This document shows positions 1-8,455 of a stretch of 33,509 nucleotides of DNA, in pieces (within the stretch, counting starts at the first letter, position 1; every line of letters begins with the position of its first letter). The notes under the pieces were generated by a model. The model had not been told where the DNA came from. It searched no databases and was given only the letters and a program-made list of their open reading frames with translations. The position numbers and the translations under genes are program-made. Source of the DNA: Cyclobacteriaceae bacterium (GTDB lineage: Bacteria; Bacteroidota; Bacteroidia; Cytophagales; Cyclobacteriaceae); the NCBI GenBank assembly GCA_947458585.1, contig CANGYY010000025.1:1-33509 (forward strand). The letters run 5' to 3'.

Positions 1-266
1 CGAATATTGAAAGGAAAAGCGATGTGAATGCTGTCCCAGCCTTGGCCAGACAGGTATTCCGCCAGGGAGATGGAGGAGGCCGTTACTTCACGAATGCCAT
101 AGTCTTTGGCCCAGTTTCCAACGGTACGAGATTGGGCAGTTTTCCAATGTGGCACCAATTTTTTACCCAACTGATGTGCTTTACGAGCCATTTTTTCAAG
201 ATTGGCTCGCGTGATTTTTTCGTCAATTAGGAGGGTGGGTGAGGTAATTTGATCGAGGTAGGCCAT
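1..266 (-). CDS. PLP-dependent D-threonine aldolase / alanine-racemase-N family enzyme, 5' part only
   Basis: The gene reads leftward and runs off the window, so only about 88 N-terminal residues are seen. They begin MAYLDQITSPTLLIDE and continue with a conserved block around GKKLVPHWKT, then TASSISLAEYL and IHIAFPFNI. This pattern matches the N-terminal TIM-barrel of the alanine racemase-N / D-threonine aldolase (D-serine dehydratase-like) family. There the lysine of the PHxKT motif (Lys42 here) holds pyridoxal phosphate. The residue after KT is Ala, where I remember His as common (PHxKTH), so substrate specificity is uncertain. An alternative in-frame ATG lies at 314 and would add 16 residues (MKTKDSVYIRFFNPYS); it has an AAAGGAAA stretch just before it. 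I chose 266 because family members usually begin shortly before the S-P-T-L-L-I-D strand. It diverges from alaS. Confidence 0.75.
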   Translation of the reverse strand, partial: MAYLDQITSPTLLIDEKITRANLEKMARKAHQLGKKLVPHWKTAQSRTVGNWAKDYGIREVTASSISLAEYLSGQGWDSIHIAFPFNI

Positions 267-342
267 GGAATAGGGGTTAAAAAAACGAATATAAACAGAA
301 TCTTTCGTTTTCATTTTCCTTTAGAATTCAAAGGGAGAAGTG

Positions 343-371
343 GGAAAATAGACAGAGAACCTTTTTGTCAA
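343..371 (-). promoter_or_regulatory. Candidate promoter for the leftward D-threonine aldolase-like gene
   Basis: Reading leftward, TTGACA (371-366) is followed after 18 nt counted from TTG by TATTTTCC (350-343). The spacing fits the Bacteroidota TTG-N17-20-TAnnTTTG form, but the -7 element has two mismatches. Initiation would fall just before the alternative ATG at 314. Confidence 0.3.
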
Positions 372-408
372 AATCTCAAATACCTGTGCATAAGCCAGTC
401 AATTCTAT

Positions 409-416
409 TAAATTTG
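409..416 (+). promoter_or_regulatory. Possible -7 element for the alaS operon
   Basis: TAAATTTG matches the Bacteroidota TAnnTTTG -7 consensus exactly and lies about 70 nt upstream of the alaS ATG. No TTG at the expected distance upstream is visible, so support is partial. Confidence 0.3.
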
Positions 417-486
417 TGGCTTGTATTCGGCTCAATTCTGCCGGATGCGCTCAACCTAGTATTCGCCACTGTACCGACTCTCTTCC

Positions 487-3111
487 ATGGAAGCCAAAAA
501 AATCAGAAGTACGTTTATTGAATTTTTTCAATCCAAGCAACACCAATACGTTCCTTCTTCCCCCATTGTAGTAAAAAATGACCCCACCCTGATGTTTACC
601 AATGCAGGGATGAATCAATTCAAAGATGCTTTTTTGGGTAATGAAATTGCCAAATTTCCACGTGTGGCCAACTCTCAAAAATGCCTTCGTGTAAGTGGTA
701 AGCACAACGATTTGGAAGAAGTTGGGGTAGATACCTACCACCACACGATGTTTGAGATGCTGGGTAACTGGTCTTTTGGAGATTACTTCAAGAAGGAAGC
801 GATTGAGTGGGCTTGGGAATTATTGACTGAAGTATACAAACTCCCAAAGGACTTATTGTATGTGTCCGTATTCCAAGGAGATAAAGGCGATAACTTGGCT
901 ATGGACCAGGAGGCCTATGACCTATGGAGTACTATCGTTGCAAAAGATCGCATCATCATGGGTTCCAAGAAGGACAACTTCTGGGAAATGGGAGATACTG
1001 GACCATGCGGTCCTTGTTCGGAGATCCACGTAGACTTGCGTACTGCTGCCGAGCGTGCCGCTGTGCCTGGTCGTGAATTGGTCAACAATGACCATCCTCA
1101 AGTAATCGAGATTTGGAACCTGGTATTCATGCAATTCAACAGGTTATCGGATGGAAGTTTGAAGCCTCTTCCAGCCACTCACGTGGACACAGGTATGGGT
1201 TTTGAGCGTTTGGTACGGGCGATCCAACACAAATCTTCCAATTACGATACGGATTTGTTCATGCCGTTTATCCAAGCTTTGGAACTTAAGTCTGGAAAAA
1301 CGTATGGCAAAGACGAGCCTACAGATATTGCTTTCCGAGTAATTGTAGACCATATCCGCGCGATATCCTTCACGATTGCCGATGGACAGATTCCTTCCAA
1401 CAACAAGGCAGGGTATGTGATTCGAAGAATCTTACGTAGAGCGGTTCGCTACGGCTATACCTTTCTAGGATTTCAAAAACCATTCTTGCACGAGTTGACC
1501 CCTTTGATCGCTTCAAATTTTGGAGATATTTTTCCAGAGGTTCGTGCCCAGCAGGAGTTTATCGCAAAGGTGATTCAAGAGGAGGAAGCCTCCTTCTTGC
1601 GTACACTTGACAATGGACTTCGCATGTTAGATGGCATCAAAGCAGAGTTGGTCGCCAAGAAAGAAGCGGTTATTTCAGGAAAAACAGCCTTTGAATTGTA
1701 CGATACTTTCGGATTTCCACTAGACCTTACCTCTTTGATTGCCCGTGAAAATGGGTTTTCAGTAGATGAAAAAGGCTTTGCCGAAGAAATGGAAAAACAA
1801 AAGACCCGATCTAGAGCCGCATCTGAGCAAGATACCGGGGATTGGGTGTTGGTCCATGAAGATGCTGGAGTGGAGTTTGTCGGCTACGATACGCTGGAGG
1901 CCTATGCACAAATTGTGAAGTACCGAACCATCTCGGATAAGAAAGGAGATCGCTTTCAATTGGTATTGGATAAAACTCCTTTCTATGCTGAGAGTGGAGG
2001 TCAGGTAGGAGATACGGGTTGGTTGAAGACTGAAGCCGAGCAGATTCGCGTTTTGGATACCAAAAAAGAGAATGATCTGATCGTTCATTTTGTGGAAAAA
2101 CTTCCTCAGCATCCTGAAGCCCAGTTTTTTGCGGCAGTGGATACCGAAAAGCGTCAATTGACCATGAATAACCATACGGCGACGCACTTATTGCAGTCTG
2201 CCTTGAAGTTCGTATTGGGGGATCACATTCAGCAGCGGGGTTCCTTAGTCAATGAGCAATTGCTTCGTTTTGATTTTTCCCACTTTGGAAAAATGACGGA
2301 TAAGGAACTGGCGCAGGTAGAGGCTATTGTCAATGCCAAGGTACGCGAAAACATTGCCTTGGTGGAGCAACGCAATGTGCCCATTGAAGATGCCAAAAAG
2401 CAAGGTGCAACCGCTTTGTTTGGGGAGAAATATGGAGATTTTGTTCGTGTGATCTCCTTTGGAAGGGATTTTTCAGTGGAACTCTGTGGAGGTACACACG
2501 TCCCACAGACTAGCCAAATCGGCCTATTTAAAATCAGCAGTGAAGGATCTATTTCTTCCGGTGTACGCCGTATCGAAGCGATTACATCTACTGCTGCAGA
2601 GCAGTACTTGCGCGAGCAGGAAGGGCTGGTGAAGGAATTGCAAGAACTCTTGAAAAATCCTCGAGACCTAGTGAAGGCGGTAGAGGCCTTAGTTCAGGAG
2701 CGCAATGAGTTGCGAAAAGAAATTGAACACTTGCACTTGGAAAAGGCTGCAGGCGTGAAGGAGCAGTTAAAGGGACAATTTATCGAAAAAGAAGGCAAGC
2801 AAGTACTCATTGCTTCAGTCGAATTGCCAAATGCAGATTCCTTGAAAAAGTTGGTGTATGAGTTAAAGAATGAGGTTTCCAAAGCATGCATTGTTTTGGC
2901 TGCTTCCATCAGCAATACCCCTCAAGTGGCTGTATTTATTGATGAGTCTTTATTGGAGTCCACTGGGCTACATGCGGGCAACCTGGTTCGTGAATTGGCC
3001 AAAGAAATCCAAGGCGGTGGAGGAGGGCAACCTTTCTTCGCAACTGCTGGAGGTAAAGACCTAGCAGGCTTGCCTAAAGTGGTAGCCAAAGCCAAGTCCC
3101 TCTTGTTGTAA
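487..3111 (+). CDS. alaS: Alanyl-tRNA synthetase
   Basis: Charges tRNA-Ala with alanine in the cytoplasm. The 874-aa length is the usual one for bacterial AlaRS. The N-terminal class II catalytic domain (about 1-250) holds motif 2/3 regions such as FEMLGNWSFGDYF and the WEMGDTGPCGPCSEIH segment. The editing domain carries the zinc-binding HxxxH (His563, His567) and CxxxH (Cys667, His671) motifs, at the same spacing as in E. coli. The DHHA1 C-terminal domain ends with the glycine-rich GGGGGQPFFATAGGKD segment. The ATG at 487 gives MEAKKIRSTFIEFF, the expected family N-terminus. It is the first gene of an apparent operon: gatB starts 17 nt downstream, followed by a thioredoxin-like lipoprotein. 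No Shine-Dalgarno sequence is evident. Confidence 0.98.
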   Translation: MEAKKIRSTFIEFFQSKQHQYVPSSPIVVKNDPTLMFTNAGMNQFKDAFLGNEIAKFPRVANSQKCLRVSGKHNDLEEVGVDTYHHTMFEMLGNWSFGDYFKKEAIEWAWELLTEVYKLPKDLLYVSVFQGDKGDNLAMDQEAYDLWSTIVAKDRIIMGSKKDNFWEMGDTGPCGPCSEIHVDLRTAAERAAVPGRELVNNDHPQVIEIWNLVFMQFNRLSDGSLKPLPATHVDTGMGFERLVRAIQHKSSNYDTDLFMPFIQALELKSGKTYGKDEPTDIAFRVIVDHIRAISFTIADGQIPSNNKAGYVIRRILRRAVRYGYTFLGFQKPFLHELTPLIASNFGDIFPEVRAQQEFIAKVIQEEEASFLRTLDNGLRMLDGIKAELVAKKEAVISGKTAFELYDTFGFPLDLTSLIARENGFSVDEKGFAEEMEKQKTRSRAASEQDTGDWVLVHEDAGVEFVGYDTLEAYAQIVKYRTISDKKGDRFQLVLDKTPFYAESGGQVGDTGWLKTEAEQIRVLDTKKENDLIVHFVEKLPQHPEAQFFAAVDTEKRQLTMNNHTATHLLQSALKFVLGDHIQQRGSLVNEQLLRFDFSHFGKMTDKELAQVEAIVNAKVRENIALVEQRNVPIEDAKKQGATALFGEKYGDFVRVISFGRDFSVELCGGTHVPQTSQIGLFKISSEGSISSGVRRIEAITSTAAEQYLREQEGLVKELQELLKNPRDLVKAVEALVQERNELRKEIEHLHLEKAAGVKEQLKGQFIEKEGKQVLIASVELPNADSLKKLVYELKNEVSKACIVLAASISNTPQVAVFIDESLLESTGLHAGNLVRELAKEIQGGGGGQPFFATAGGKDLAGLPKVVAKAKSLLL

Positions 3112-3128
3112 TTGATTTTTACGACTCC

Positions 3129-4589
3129 ATGTTGACTCAGGAACTAACAGACAAGTACCAATTGGTGGTAGGGCTGGAAGTTCATGCGCAATTGGCTACC
3201 TCCAGTAAACTGTTTGCTGGAGATGCCACTAATTTTGGTGCTCAAGCCAATACCCAGGTTTCAGTCATTACCCTAGGGCATCCTGGAACCTTGCCCAAAC
3301 TAAATATGCGTGCGCTAGAGTTTGCGGTGCGTATGGGTTTGGCATGTGAATCCCAAATCAGCAGAAAAAGCAGTTTTGATCGGAAGAATTACTTTTATCC
3401 AGATCTACCCAAGGGATACCAAATCACTCAGGATAAAGAACCGATCTGTGTAGGGGGCAATGTCATCCTGACTTTGGAGGATGGCACTGAGCGCGAGATT
3501 CGATTGAATCGAATTCATTTGGAGGAAGATGCCGGTAAATTGATTCATTCGCCGGAGCGTGAGGAGAGTTGGGTTGATTACAATCGAGCGGGTACTGCAT
3601 TGATTGAATTGGTGACCGAACCTTGCCTTCGATCTTCAGAAGAGGCGGTAATATTTTTAGCAGAGATTCGAAAGATGGTCATGTACCTTGGGATTTGCGA
3701 TGGCAACATGGAAGAAGGATCCCTTCGCTGTGATGCCAATGTGTCGGTTAGACTTCAGGGTTCGGAAACCTTGGGCAAGAAAGTGGAAATCAAAAACATG
3801 AATTCCTTTCGCAACTTAGGTCGTGCCATTGATTTTGAATACGAGCGCCAAGTAGGCTTGCTTGAAGTCGGGCAAGATATTGTATCGGAAACGCGAACTT
3901 TTGATGGAGATAGAGGGGTGACGGCGAGCATGCGCACCAAGGAGGAATTGAACGATTACCGCTATTTTCCAGAGCCTGACTTACCTCCGGTTATCCTTAC
4001 GGAAGAATGGATTCAAAATGTAAAGGCTGAATTACCGGCCTTGCCCAGAGCCTTATACCATAAGTTTAGGAAAGTATATGGATTGCCTAGGTATGATGCT
4101 GCTTTATTGACGGAAACCAAGGAGGTAGCCAGCTGGTTTGAATCTCTGAGCGCACAAACAGTACATTACAAAGCCGCTTCCAATTGGATGATGGGTCCTA
4201 TCAAATCCTATTTGAATGAGTCTGGATCCACCTATTCAAATTTCCCCTTAACTGTGGAGGCAATTGCACAACTGATTGCTCTGGCAGAAGAGGGGAAGGT
4301 TTCCTTTTCTGTTGCATCCCAAAAGATTTTTCCTGAACTTTTGCGTCATCCGGACGTTACACCTCTGTCAATAGCGCAAGATCTCAACCTGATCCAAGAG
4401 AGTGATGGAAGTTTCTTGTTGCCTTTGGCAAAAGAAGTATTGCTTGAAAATCCAGGTAAGGTAGCCGAATACAGAACTGGAAAAAAAGGTCTTTTGGGCT
4501 ATTTTATGGGTGAATTGATGAAAAAATCTCAGGGGAAGGCAGATCCAAAAGTAGCCACCCAACTTATAACTGAATTATTAGCGAATTAA
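3129..4589 (+). CDS. gatB: Asp-tRNA(Asn)/Glu-tRNA(Gln) amidotransferase subunit B
   Basis: Subunit B of the GatCAB complex, which converts mischarged Glu-tRNA(Gln) (and in some organisms Asp-tRNA(Asn)) to the amidated form. The 486-aa protein starts with the diagnostic VVGLEVHAQL. It then shows YFYPDLPKGYQITQ, HLEEDAGK, DYNRAGTALIELVTEP, EGSLRCDANVSVR and VEIKNMNSFR, the GatB/PET112 kinase-like core (about 1-300). A helical YqeY-type tRNA-binding tail forms the C-terminal third. GatA and GatC are not in the window, so they would be encoded elsewhere. It lies between alaS and a lipoprotein gene that starts only 3 nt after its stop, so co-transcription is likely. Confidence 0.97.
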   Translation: MLTQELTDKYQLVVGLEVHAQLATSSKLFAGDATNFGAQANTQVSVITLGHPGTLPKLNMRALEFAVRMGLACESQISRKSSFDRKNYFYPDLPKGYQITQDKEPICVGGNVILTLEDGTEREIRLNRIHLEEDAGKLIHSPEREESWVDYNRAGTALIELVTEPCLRSSEEAVIFLAEIRKMVMYLGICDGNMEEGSLRCDANVSVRLQGSETLGKKVEIKNMNSFRNLGRAIDFEYERQVGLLEVGQDIVSETRTFDGDRGVTASMRTKEELNDYRYFPEPDLPPVILTEEWIQNVKAELPALPRALYHKFRKVYGLPRYDAALLTETKEVASWFESLSAQTVHYKAASNWMMGPIKSYLNESGSTYSNFPLTVEAIAQLIALAEEGKVSFSVASQKIFPELLRHPDVTPLSIAQDLNLIQESDGSFLLPLAKEVLLENPGKVAEYRTGKKGLLGYFMGELMKKSQGKADPKVATQLITELLAN

Positions 4590-4592
4590 ACG

Positions 4593-5705
4593 ATGAGAAA
4601 ATTTATGTTAGGAATTTTAGTGAGTGCCACCTTGGCCCTATTCTCCTGTGGAGGATCGGATTCAGAAGCTGGCAAAGTGGTCATCTCAGGGAACCTACAA
4701 AATGCCCCTGAAGGGCTGGTGGTGCTGTCTCAATATACCGATAGTAGACCCAAGGTATTGGACACTTTGGAAATTGAGTCCAATGGCGACTTTACCTATG
4801 AATTTGACTCCATTGGTACCCCGACTTTTTATGAATTGAACCTGTATGGGCAGCGCGTTGTCAAGTTAGCGTTGTATAAAGAGAATGTGGACGTGAAGTT
4901 CAACTTCTCTGACCCGGCTAGCCTACAAATTGAGGGTTCGCAGGACAGCAAAGAAATGCTGAAGTTGGAAACTTTGATGGATTCCTATCAGGGGCAAGTC
5001 AATCAGCTCAATGAGAAATACTACGAGGCCATGAGCAAAAACGATGCAGAAGTGATTCGTCAAATTCAGATGGATGCGATGAACCTAGAAGCTCAGCAAG
5101 TGGTCAAGGTGAAAGAGATGATTGAAAGTATGGGAGATTCCTTTGCCTCCTTGGCTGCGGTTGGACTCCTAAATCCCCAAAATGATTTCCCTTTCTTGGA
5201 CGCTTTGGTTACCAAACTCAACGAGAATTATCCTGGAACCGTAGCCATCATGCAAATGAAGCAGCAGCTTGACGAAATGAGAGCCTTGGCAGTAGGGCAG
5301 GTGGCCCCAGATATTGTGCTTCCTGATCCAAGTGGAAAGACGACTAAGCTTTCTGATTTGAAAGGGAAGTATGTGCTAATTGATTTTTGGGCAGCTTGGT
5401 GCAAGCCCTGCAGACAAGAAAATCCAAATGTGGTTCGCCTTTACAATCAGTACAATTCAAAAGGATTTGAAGTTTTTGGGGTGTCCTTGGATCGAAGTAG
5501 AGAAGATTGGGTCAAAGCAATTGCGGATGATCGGTTGACTTGGACGCAGGTTTCCGATTTGCAGTACTTTAATTCCGCTGCGGCAGTGTTGTATCAGATT
5601 CAAGCAATTCCCGCCACTTACCTGGTTGACCCAGATGGAAAAATCATTGCAAAGGATTTGAGAGGTCCAAGCCTTGAAGCCAAGTTGGCAGAACTGTTTG
5701 ACTAA
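4593..5705 (+). CDS. TlpA-family thiol-disulfide lipoprotein with DUF4369-like N-terminal domain
   Basis: A 370-aa exported lipoprotein. The signal peptide ends in the lipobox LFSC with Cys19. Residues about 25-125 resemble the beta-rich DUF4369 domain found in Bacteroidota thioredoxin-like lipoproteins (VVISGNLQNAPEGLVVLSQY). A helical linker rich in charged residues follows (about 130-225). The C-terminal AhpC/TSA/TlpA-like thioredoxin fold (about 235-370) carries the redox motif WCKPC (Cys270-Cys273) and the cis-proline region QAIPATYLVD. It probably works in thiol redox chemistry at the cell envelope; its partner cannot be told from the sequence. The gene starts 3 nt after gatB and ends the alaS-gatB operon just before a hairpin terminator. 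A functional link with the tRNA genes is not implied. Confidence 0.9.
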   Translation: MRKFMLGILVSATLALFSCGGSDSEAGKVVISGNLQNAPEGLVVLSQYTDSRPKVLDTLEIESNGDFTYEFDSIGTPTFYELNLYGQRVVKLALYKENVDVKFNFSDPASLQIEGSQDSKEMLKLETLMDSYQGQVNQLNEKYYEAMSKNDAEVIRQIQMDAMNLEAQQVVKVKEMIESMGDSFASLAAVGLLNPQNDFPFLDALVTKLNENYPGTVAIMQMKQQLDEMRALAVGQVAPDIVLPDPSGKTTKLSDLKGKYVLIDFWAAWCKPCRQENPNVVRLYNQYNSKGFEVFGVSLDRSREDWVKAIADDRLTWTQVSDLQYFNSAAAVLYQIQAIPATYLVDPDGKIIAKDLRGPSLEAKLAELFD

Positions 5706-5731
5706 TCCCTAAAGCTAACGCATAAAAAATA

Positions 5732-5756
5732 GGCCTTCAATTTTGAAGGCCTTTTT
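5732..5756 (+). terminator. Rho-independent terminator of the alaS-gatB-tlpA-like operon
   Basis: Perfect 9-bp inverted repeat GGCCTTCAA / TTGAAGGCC around a 2-nt TT centre (the innermost A-T pairs would open in practice). It is followed directly by five T and lies 26 nt after the lipoprotein stop codon. Confidence 0.85.
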
Positions 5757-5786
5757 GCGTTTAAGAGTCAACCTAAAAAAAAACTA

Positions 5787-5818
5787 AAGAAGGAAAAAAT
5801 TACTGCGTAGTCCTTCTT
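5787..5818. repeat. Inverted repeat (hairpin) in AT-rich spacer
   Basis: AAGAAGGA (5787-5794) and TCCTTCTT (5811-5818) form a perfect 8-bp stem with a 16-nt loop. On the minus strand it is followed by a T-rich run, so it could terminate leftward transcription, but no leftward gene is present here. Confidence 0.4.
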
Positions 5819-5926
5819 CAAAAAATAGATTCATTTAAAAAAGAAATGCTAAAAGTTTTATCACCCGTTATAAAAGTAATTAAAAAATTAGAAACTAAAA
5901 ATTAAAATAAATAAAAAAAAATATAA

Positions 5927-5972
5927 AAAATTGTATTTAAATAATATTTTTAATTAAGCTCAATACAATTTT
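5927..5972. repeat. 11-bp perfect inverted repeat in AT-rich spacer
   Basis: AAAATTGTATT (5927-5937) and AATACAATTTT (5962-5972) are exact reverse complements separated by 24 nt. They could be a regulator-binding site or a long-loop hairpin upstream of the glycosyltransferase gene. Low sequence complexity makes chance occurrence more likely. Confidence 0.4.
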
Positions 5973-6175
5973 CAACTACTAAATTCTAATACTTGCAATA
6001 GCGCTTGATTTTTGGATTTATTTCCATCCATGATATCTTAGGAGAATCCTATTAAATTTTTGATTCTTTTTTTCAAATCCCCTCTTTTTTCTTTGGATTG
6101 GGATGTCTTTTGCTTTTTGGATTCAATCTTCTTGATCTGAGACTTAATTTTACCCAAGTTCTGCTGAGAAAATTT

Positions 6176-6183
6176 TACCTTTG
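6176..6183 (+). promoter_or_regulatory. Possible -7 element for the glycosyltransferase cluster
   Basis: TACCTTTG matches TAnnTTTG and lies 20 nt before the ATG at 6204. No well-spaced upstream TTG is seen, so this is tentative. Confidence 0.25.
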
Positions 6184-6203
6184 TATTCCTTACTTTTCCT
6201 TAA

Positions 6204-7355
6204 ATGCCCAAGCTTCTACTACTTTCCACCGAACCGATTACTTTCAAACTTTTACTTTCTGGTCAGCCCAAATTGATGAAGGAACAGGGTTGGGAGGTGC
6301 TTCTGGTGAGTGCGGATGGGAGAGAAGTGCAGCAGATTTGCCGGACGGAAGGGGTGGAACATGAAGTCATTCCATTTGTGAAAGGGGTCAACTTTGTGGA
6401 GGATTTGATTTCCTTTTGGCTGTTGTTTCAATTGCTCCGAAAAGAAAAGCCGGATGTAATCCACAGTTACGATCCCAAAGCAGGCTATTTGGGAATGCTG
6501 GCGGCCAAGTTTGCGGGGATTACCCATCGTATCCATAGCATCACCGAAATGCCGGTTCATGCGAAGAATCCTCAGAAGGGGTTTACACTTTTAGAAAAAT
6601 GGACCTTTTCGAATGCTACAGCACTTTGGGTTAATTCCACAGGCATGCTTTCTTTTTTCACAAGCAATTCAAAATTGGACTCTTTCAAATTTAGTCTACT
6701 TGGACATGGATCCACTTTGGGGATTGATTTAGAAAAGTTTAATCGCCAAGTATTGAAAGAAAATCATTTGGTGGCTGCAACCATGCGTATCCTACCCGGA
6801 GAAAATGATTTTATCATTTTGGCAGTGAGCAAGTTGATCAAACGAAAAGGAATCGAGGACTTGGTGGCTGCTTTTTTGCGTTCCAAGATTGTGTCTTCTT
6901 CGAAGTTGGTCCTTATCGGAACCTTTGAAAAGGAAGAAGAACCCCTTGACCAAGAAATTCTACAATCCATTCGTGAGCATCCTCGTGTAGTACAAATCGA
7001 TTGGACGGATCACGTGGAGCATCATATGGCCTTAGCCGATGTTTTGGTGCAGCCTTCGCATGAAGAAGGATTTTCGAATGTACTTCTAGAGGCTGCTGCC
7101 ATGCAGGTGCCAATTATTTGTTCCAACTGTGTGGGAAATACATCCCTAATCAAGCAGAAAAAGACTGGTTTGGTGTTCCCCGTAGGGGAGGTACCTGTAT
7201 TGAAGGAAGCATTGGAGTTTGCTTTTGTGAAGCGCGATGCACTTGCTACCTATGCAGATGCCTTGTACCAAGAGGTTCAGGAAAAATTTGATCGCAAATC
7301 AATGCGTCAATTGCAGTTGAAAAAGTACCAAAGTTTAGTATCTGGACAAGAATAA
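6204..7355 (+). CDS. GT4-type glycosyltransferase (GT-B fold)
   Basis: A 383-aa protein with the two Rossmann-like halves of a GT-B glycosyltransferase. The N-terminal half (about 1-190) has PKLLLLSTEPITF, KPDVIHSYDPKAGYLG and RIHSITEMP, resembling capsule/lipopolysaccharide transferases of the CapM/PglA kind. The C-terminal half has a strand-rich GENDFIILAVSKLIKRKG segment and the sugar-nucleotide-binding EX7E motif (Glu288 to Glu296 in HEEGFSNVLLEAA). It would transfer a sugar from a nucleotide donor onto a growing glycan at the cytoplasmic membrane face. Donor and acceptor cannot be read from the sequence. It is followed by two sugar-nucleotide-modifying enzymes on the same strand, which suggests a role in surface polysaccharide assembly. 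The ATG at 6204 is the only start that keeps the typical N-terminal strand. Confidence 0.88.
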   Translation: MPKLLLLSTEPITFKLLLSGQPKLMKEQGWEVLLVSADGREVQQICRTEGVEHEVIPFVKGVNFVEDLISFWLLFQLLRKEKPDVIHSYDPKAGYLGMLAAKFAGITHRIHSITEMPVHAKNPQKGFTLLEKWTFSNATALWVNSTGMLSFFTSNSKLDSFKFSLLGHGSTLGIDLEKFNRQVLKENHLVAATMRILPGENDFIILAVSKLIKRKGIEDLVAAFLRSKIVSSSKLVLIGTFEKEEEPLDQEILQSIREHPRVVQIDWTDHVEHHMALADVLVQPSHEEGFSNVLLEAAAMQVPIICSNCVGNTSLIKQKKTGLVFPVGEVPVLKEALEFAFVKRDALATYADALYQEVQEKFDRKSMRQLQLKKYQSLVSGQE

Positions 7356-7401
7356 GTATTGCTATGGAATTATTTTTTGACTTAATCCTGATTTGCAACC
7401 G

Positions 7402-8451
7402 ATGAAATACCTTGTCACTGGATCTGCTGGGTTTATTGGTTTTCATGTGGCGCAGCACTTACTCGCCAATGGGCATCAAGTGCTGGGTTTGGATAACATC
7501 AATTCCTATTACAGCAGGGAATTAAAGTTTGCACGACTAGCAGAATCTGGAATTGCTTCGGAAAAGGTAGCGCCTGGGGTATTGGTCACTTCTAGTACTC
7601 AGGCCAATTACCGATTTATTCAACTTGATTTGGTGGATAAGCCCGCTCTGCTTCATCTTTTCGAAGTGGAAAAATTTGAGGTTGTCATCCATTTGGCAGC
7701 GCAAGCAGGGGTACGAAATTCGATCCTGCATCCGGATGATTACTTGCACAGCAACTTTGCCGGATTTTTAAATCTCTTGGAGTGCTGCCGGTTTCACCCA
7801 GTACAGCACCTGGTATTTGCTTCTTCCAGTTCAGTCTATGGAAGCAACACCAAAATGCCTTTTTCCACTACGGATGCGGTGGATCACCCGATTTCCTTGT
7901 ACGCGGCTTCAAAGAAAGCAAACGAATTGATGGCCCACAGCTACAGCCATCTCTTTCATATTCCCACTACAGGATTACGCTTCTTTACGGTGTATGGCCC
8001 CTGGGGAAGACCGGATATGTCCTACTTCCTTTTTGCGGATGCGATTCGCAAAGGGGAATCGATTCAGGTATTTAATGCCGGACAGATGAAACGGGATTTC
8101 ACCTACATTGACGATATTGTGGATGGAATCATCCGAGTGGCAGAAAAGCCTGCTACCCCAAACCCAAATTACGATCCTCAGCATCCGGACCCATCGAGTT
8201 CGACGGCACCTTACAAGATTTACAATATTGGCAATTCCTCTCCGGTTCCTTTGCTAGAGTTTATCGGAGAAATTGAGCAGGGACTAGGGCAAAAGGCCAA
8301 GATGGAATTGCTGCCGATGCAGCCCGGCGATGTGGTGGAGACCCATGCTGATATCAGTGAATTGGAACGGGATTTGGGATATCAACCCCATACGACAGTG
8401 TCTCAAGGAGTAGCAGAGTTTACAAAATGGTACAGTAACTTTTATAGATAA
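7402..8451 (+). CDS. NAD-dependent epimerase, UDP-glucuronate 4-epimerase-like
   Basis: A 349-aa extended short-chain dehydrogenase/reductase. GSAGFIG (residues 7-13) is the NAD-binding glycine motif and Asp31 ends the second strand. The catalytic Tyr167-xxx-Lys171 sits in LYAASKK, and the SSSSVYG strand supplies the serine. TVYGPWGRPDM and KRDFTYIDDIVDGI are the blocks I associate with UDP-glucuronate 4-epimerases (CapI/GAE type), which make UDP-galacturonate. UDP-GlcNAc(A) epimerases are related, so the substrate is inferred. I chose the ATG at 7402; an upstream TTG at 7393 would add only three residues and is unlikely. It lies 46 nt after the glycosyltransferase and 4 nt before rmlB, probably in one transcript. 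Confidence 0.88.
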   Translation: MKYLVTGSAGFIGFHVAQHLLANGHQVLGLDNINSYYSRELKFARLAESGIASEKVAPGVLVTSSTQANYRFIQLDLVDKPALLHLFEVEKFEVVIHLAAQAGVRNSILHPDDYLHSNFAGFLNLLECCRFHPVQHLVFASSSSVYGSNTKMPFSTTDAVDHPISLYAASKKANELMAHSYSHLFHIPTTGLRFFTVYGPWGRPDMSYFLFADAIRKGESIQVFNAGQMKRDFTYIDDIVDGIIRVAEKPATPNPNYDPQHPDPSSSTAPYKIYNIGNSSPVPLLEFIGEIEQGLGQKAKMELLPMQPGDVVETHADISELERDLGYQPHTTVSQGVAEFTKWYSNFYR

Positions 8452-8455
8452 AACA

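Larger units (their letters stand above)
5757..6203. other. AT-rich intergenic spacer before the polysaccharide genes
   Basis: About 450 bp with no credible gene. The core is extremely AT-rich: only 5 of the 80 bases at 5881-5960 are G or C. It contains two inverted repeats listed separately and a possible -7 element near 6176. It may be the promoter/leader region for the glycosyltransferase cluster. Nothing else is recognisable. Confidence 0.6.

Noticed and set aside
1759..2187. 142-aa minus-strand open frame
   Set aside because: Antisense shadow within alaS with no domain.
6039..6051. Small TAGGA-GAA-TCCTA hairpin in the AT-rich spacer
   Set aside because: Only 5 bp and no clear function; not separable from chance.
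6098..6364. 88-aa plus-strand open frame at the start of the glycosyltransferase
   Set aside because: Overlaps the real gene in another frame and has no family-like pattern.
7393..7401. TTG extension of the epimerase
   Set aside because: Adds three residues before a normal family N-terminus; the ATG at 7402 is sufficient.
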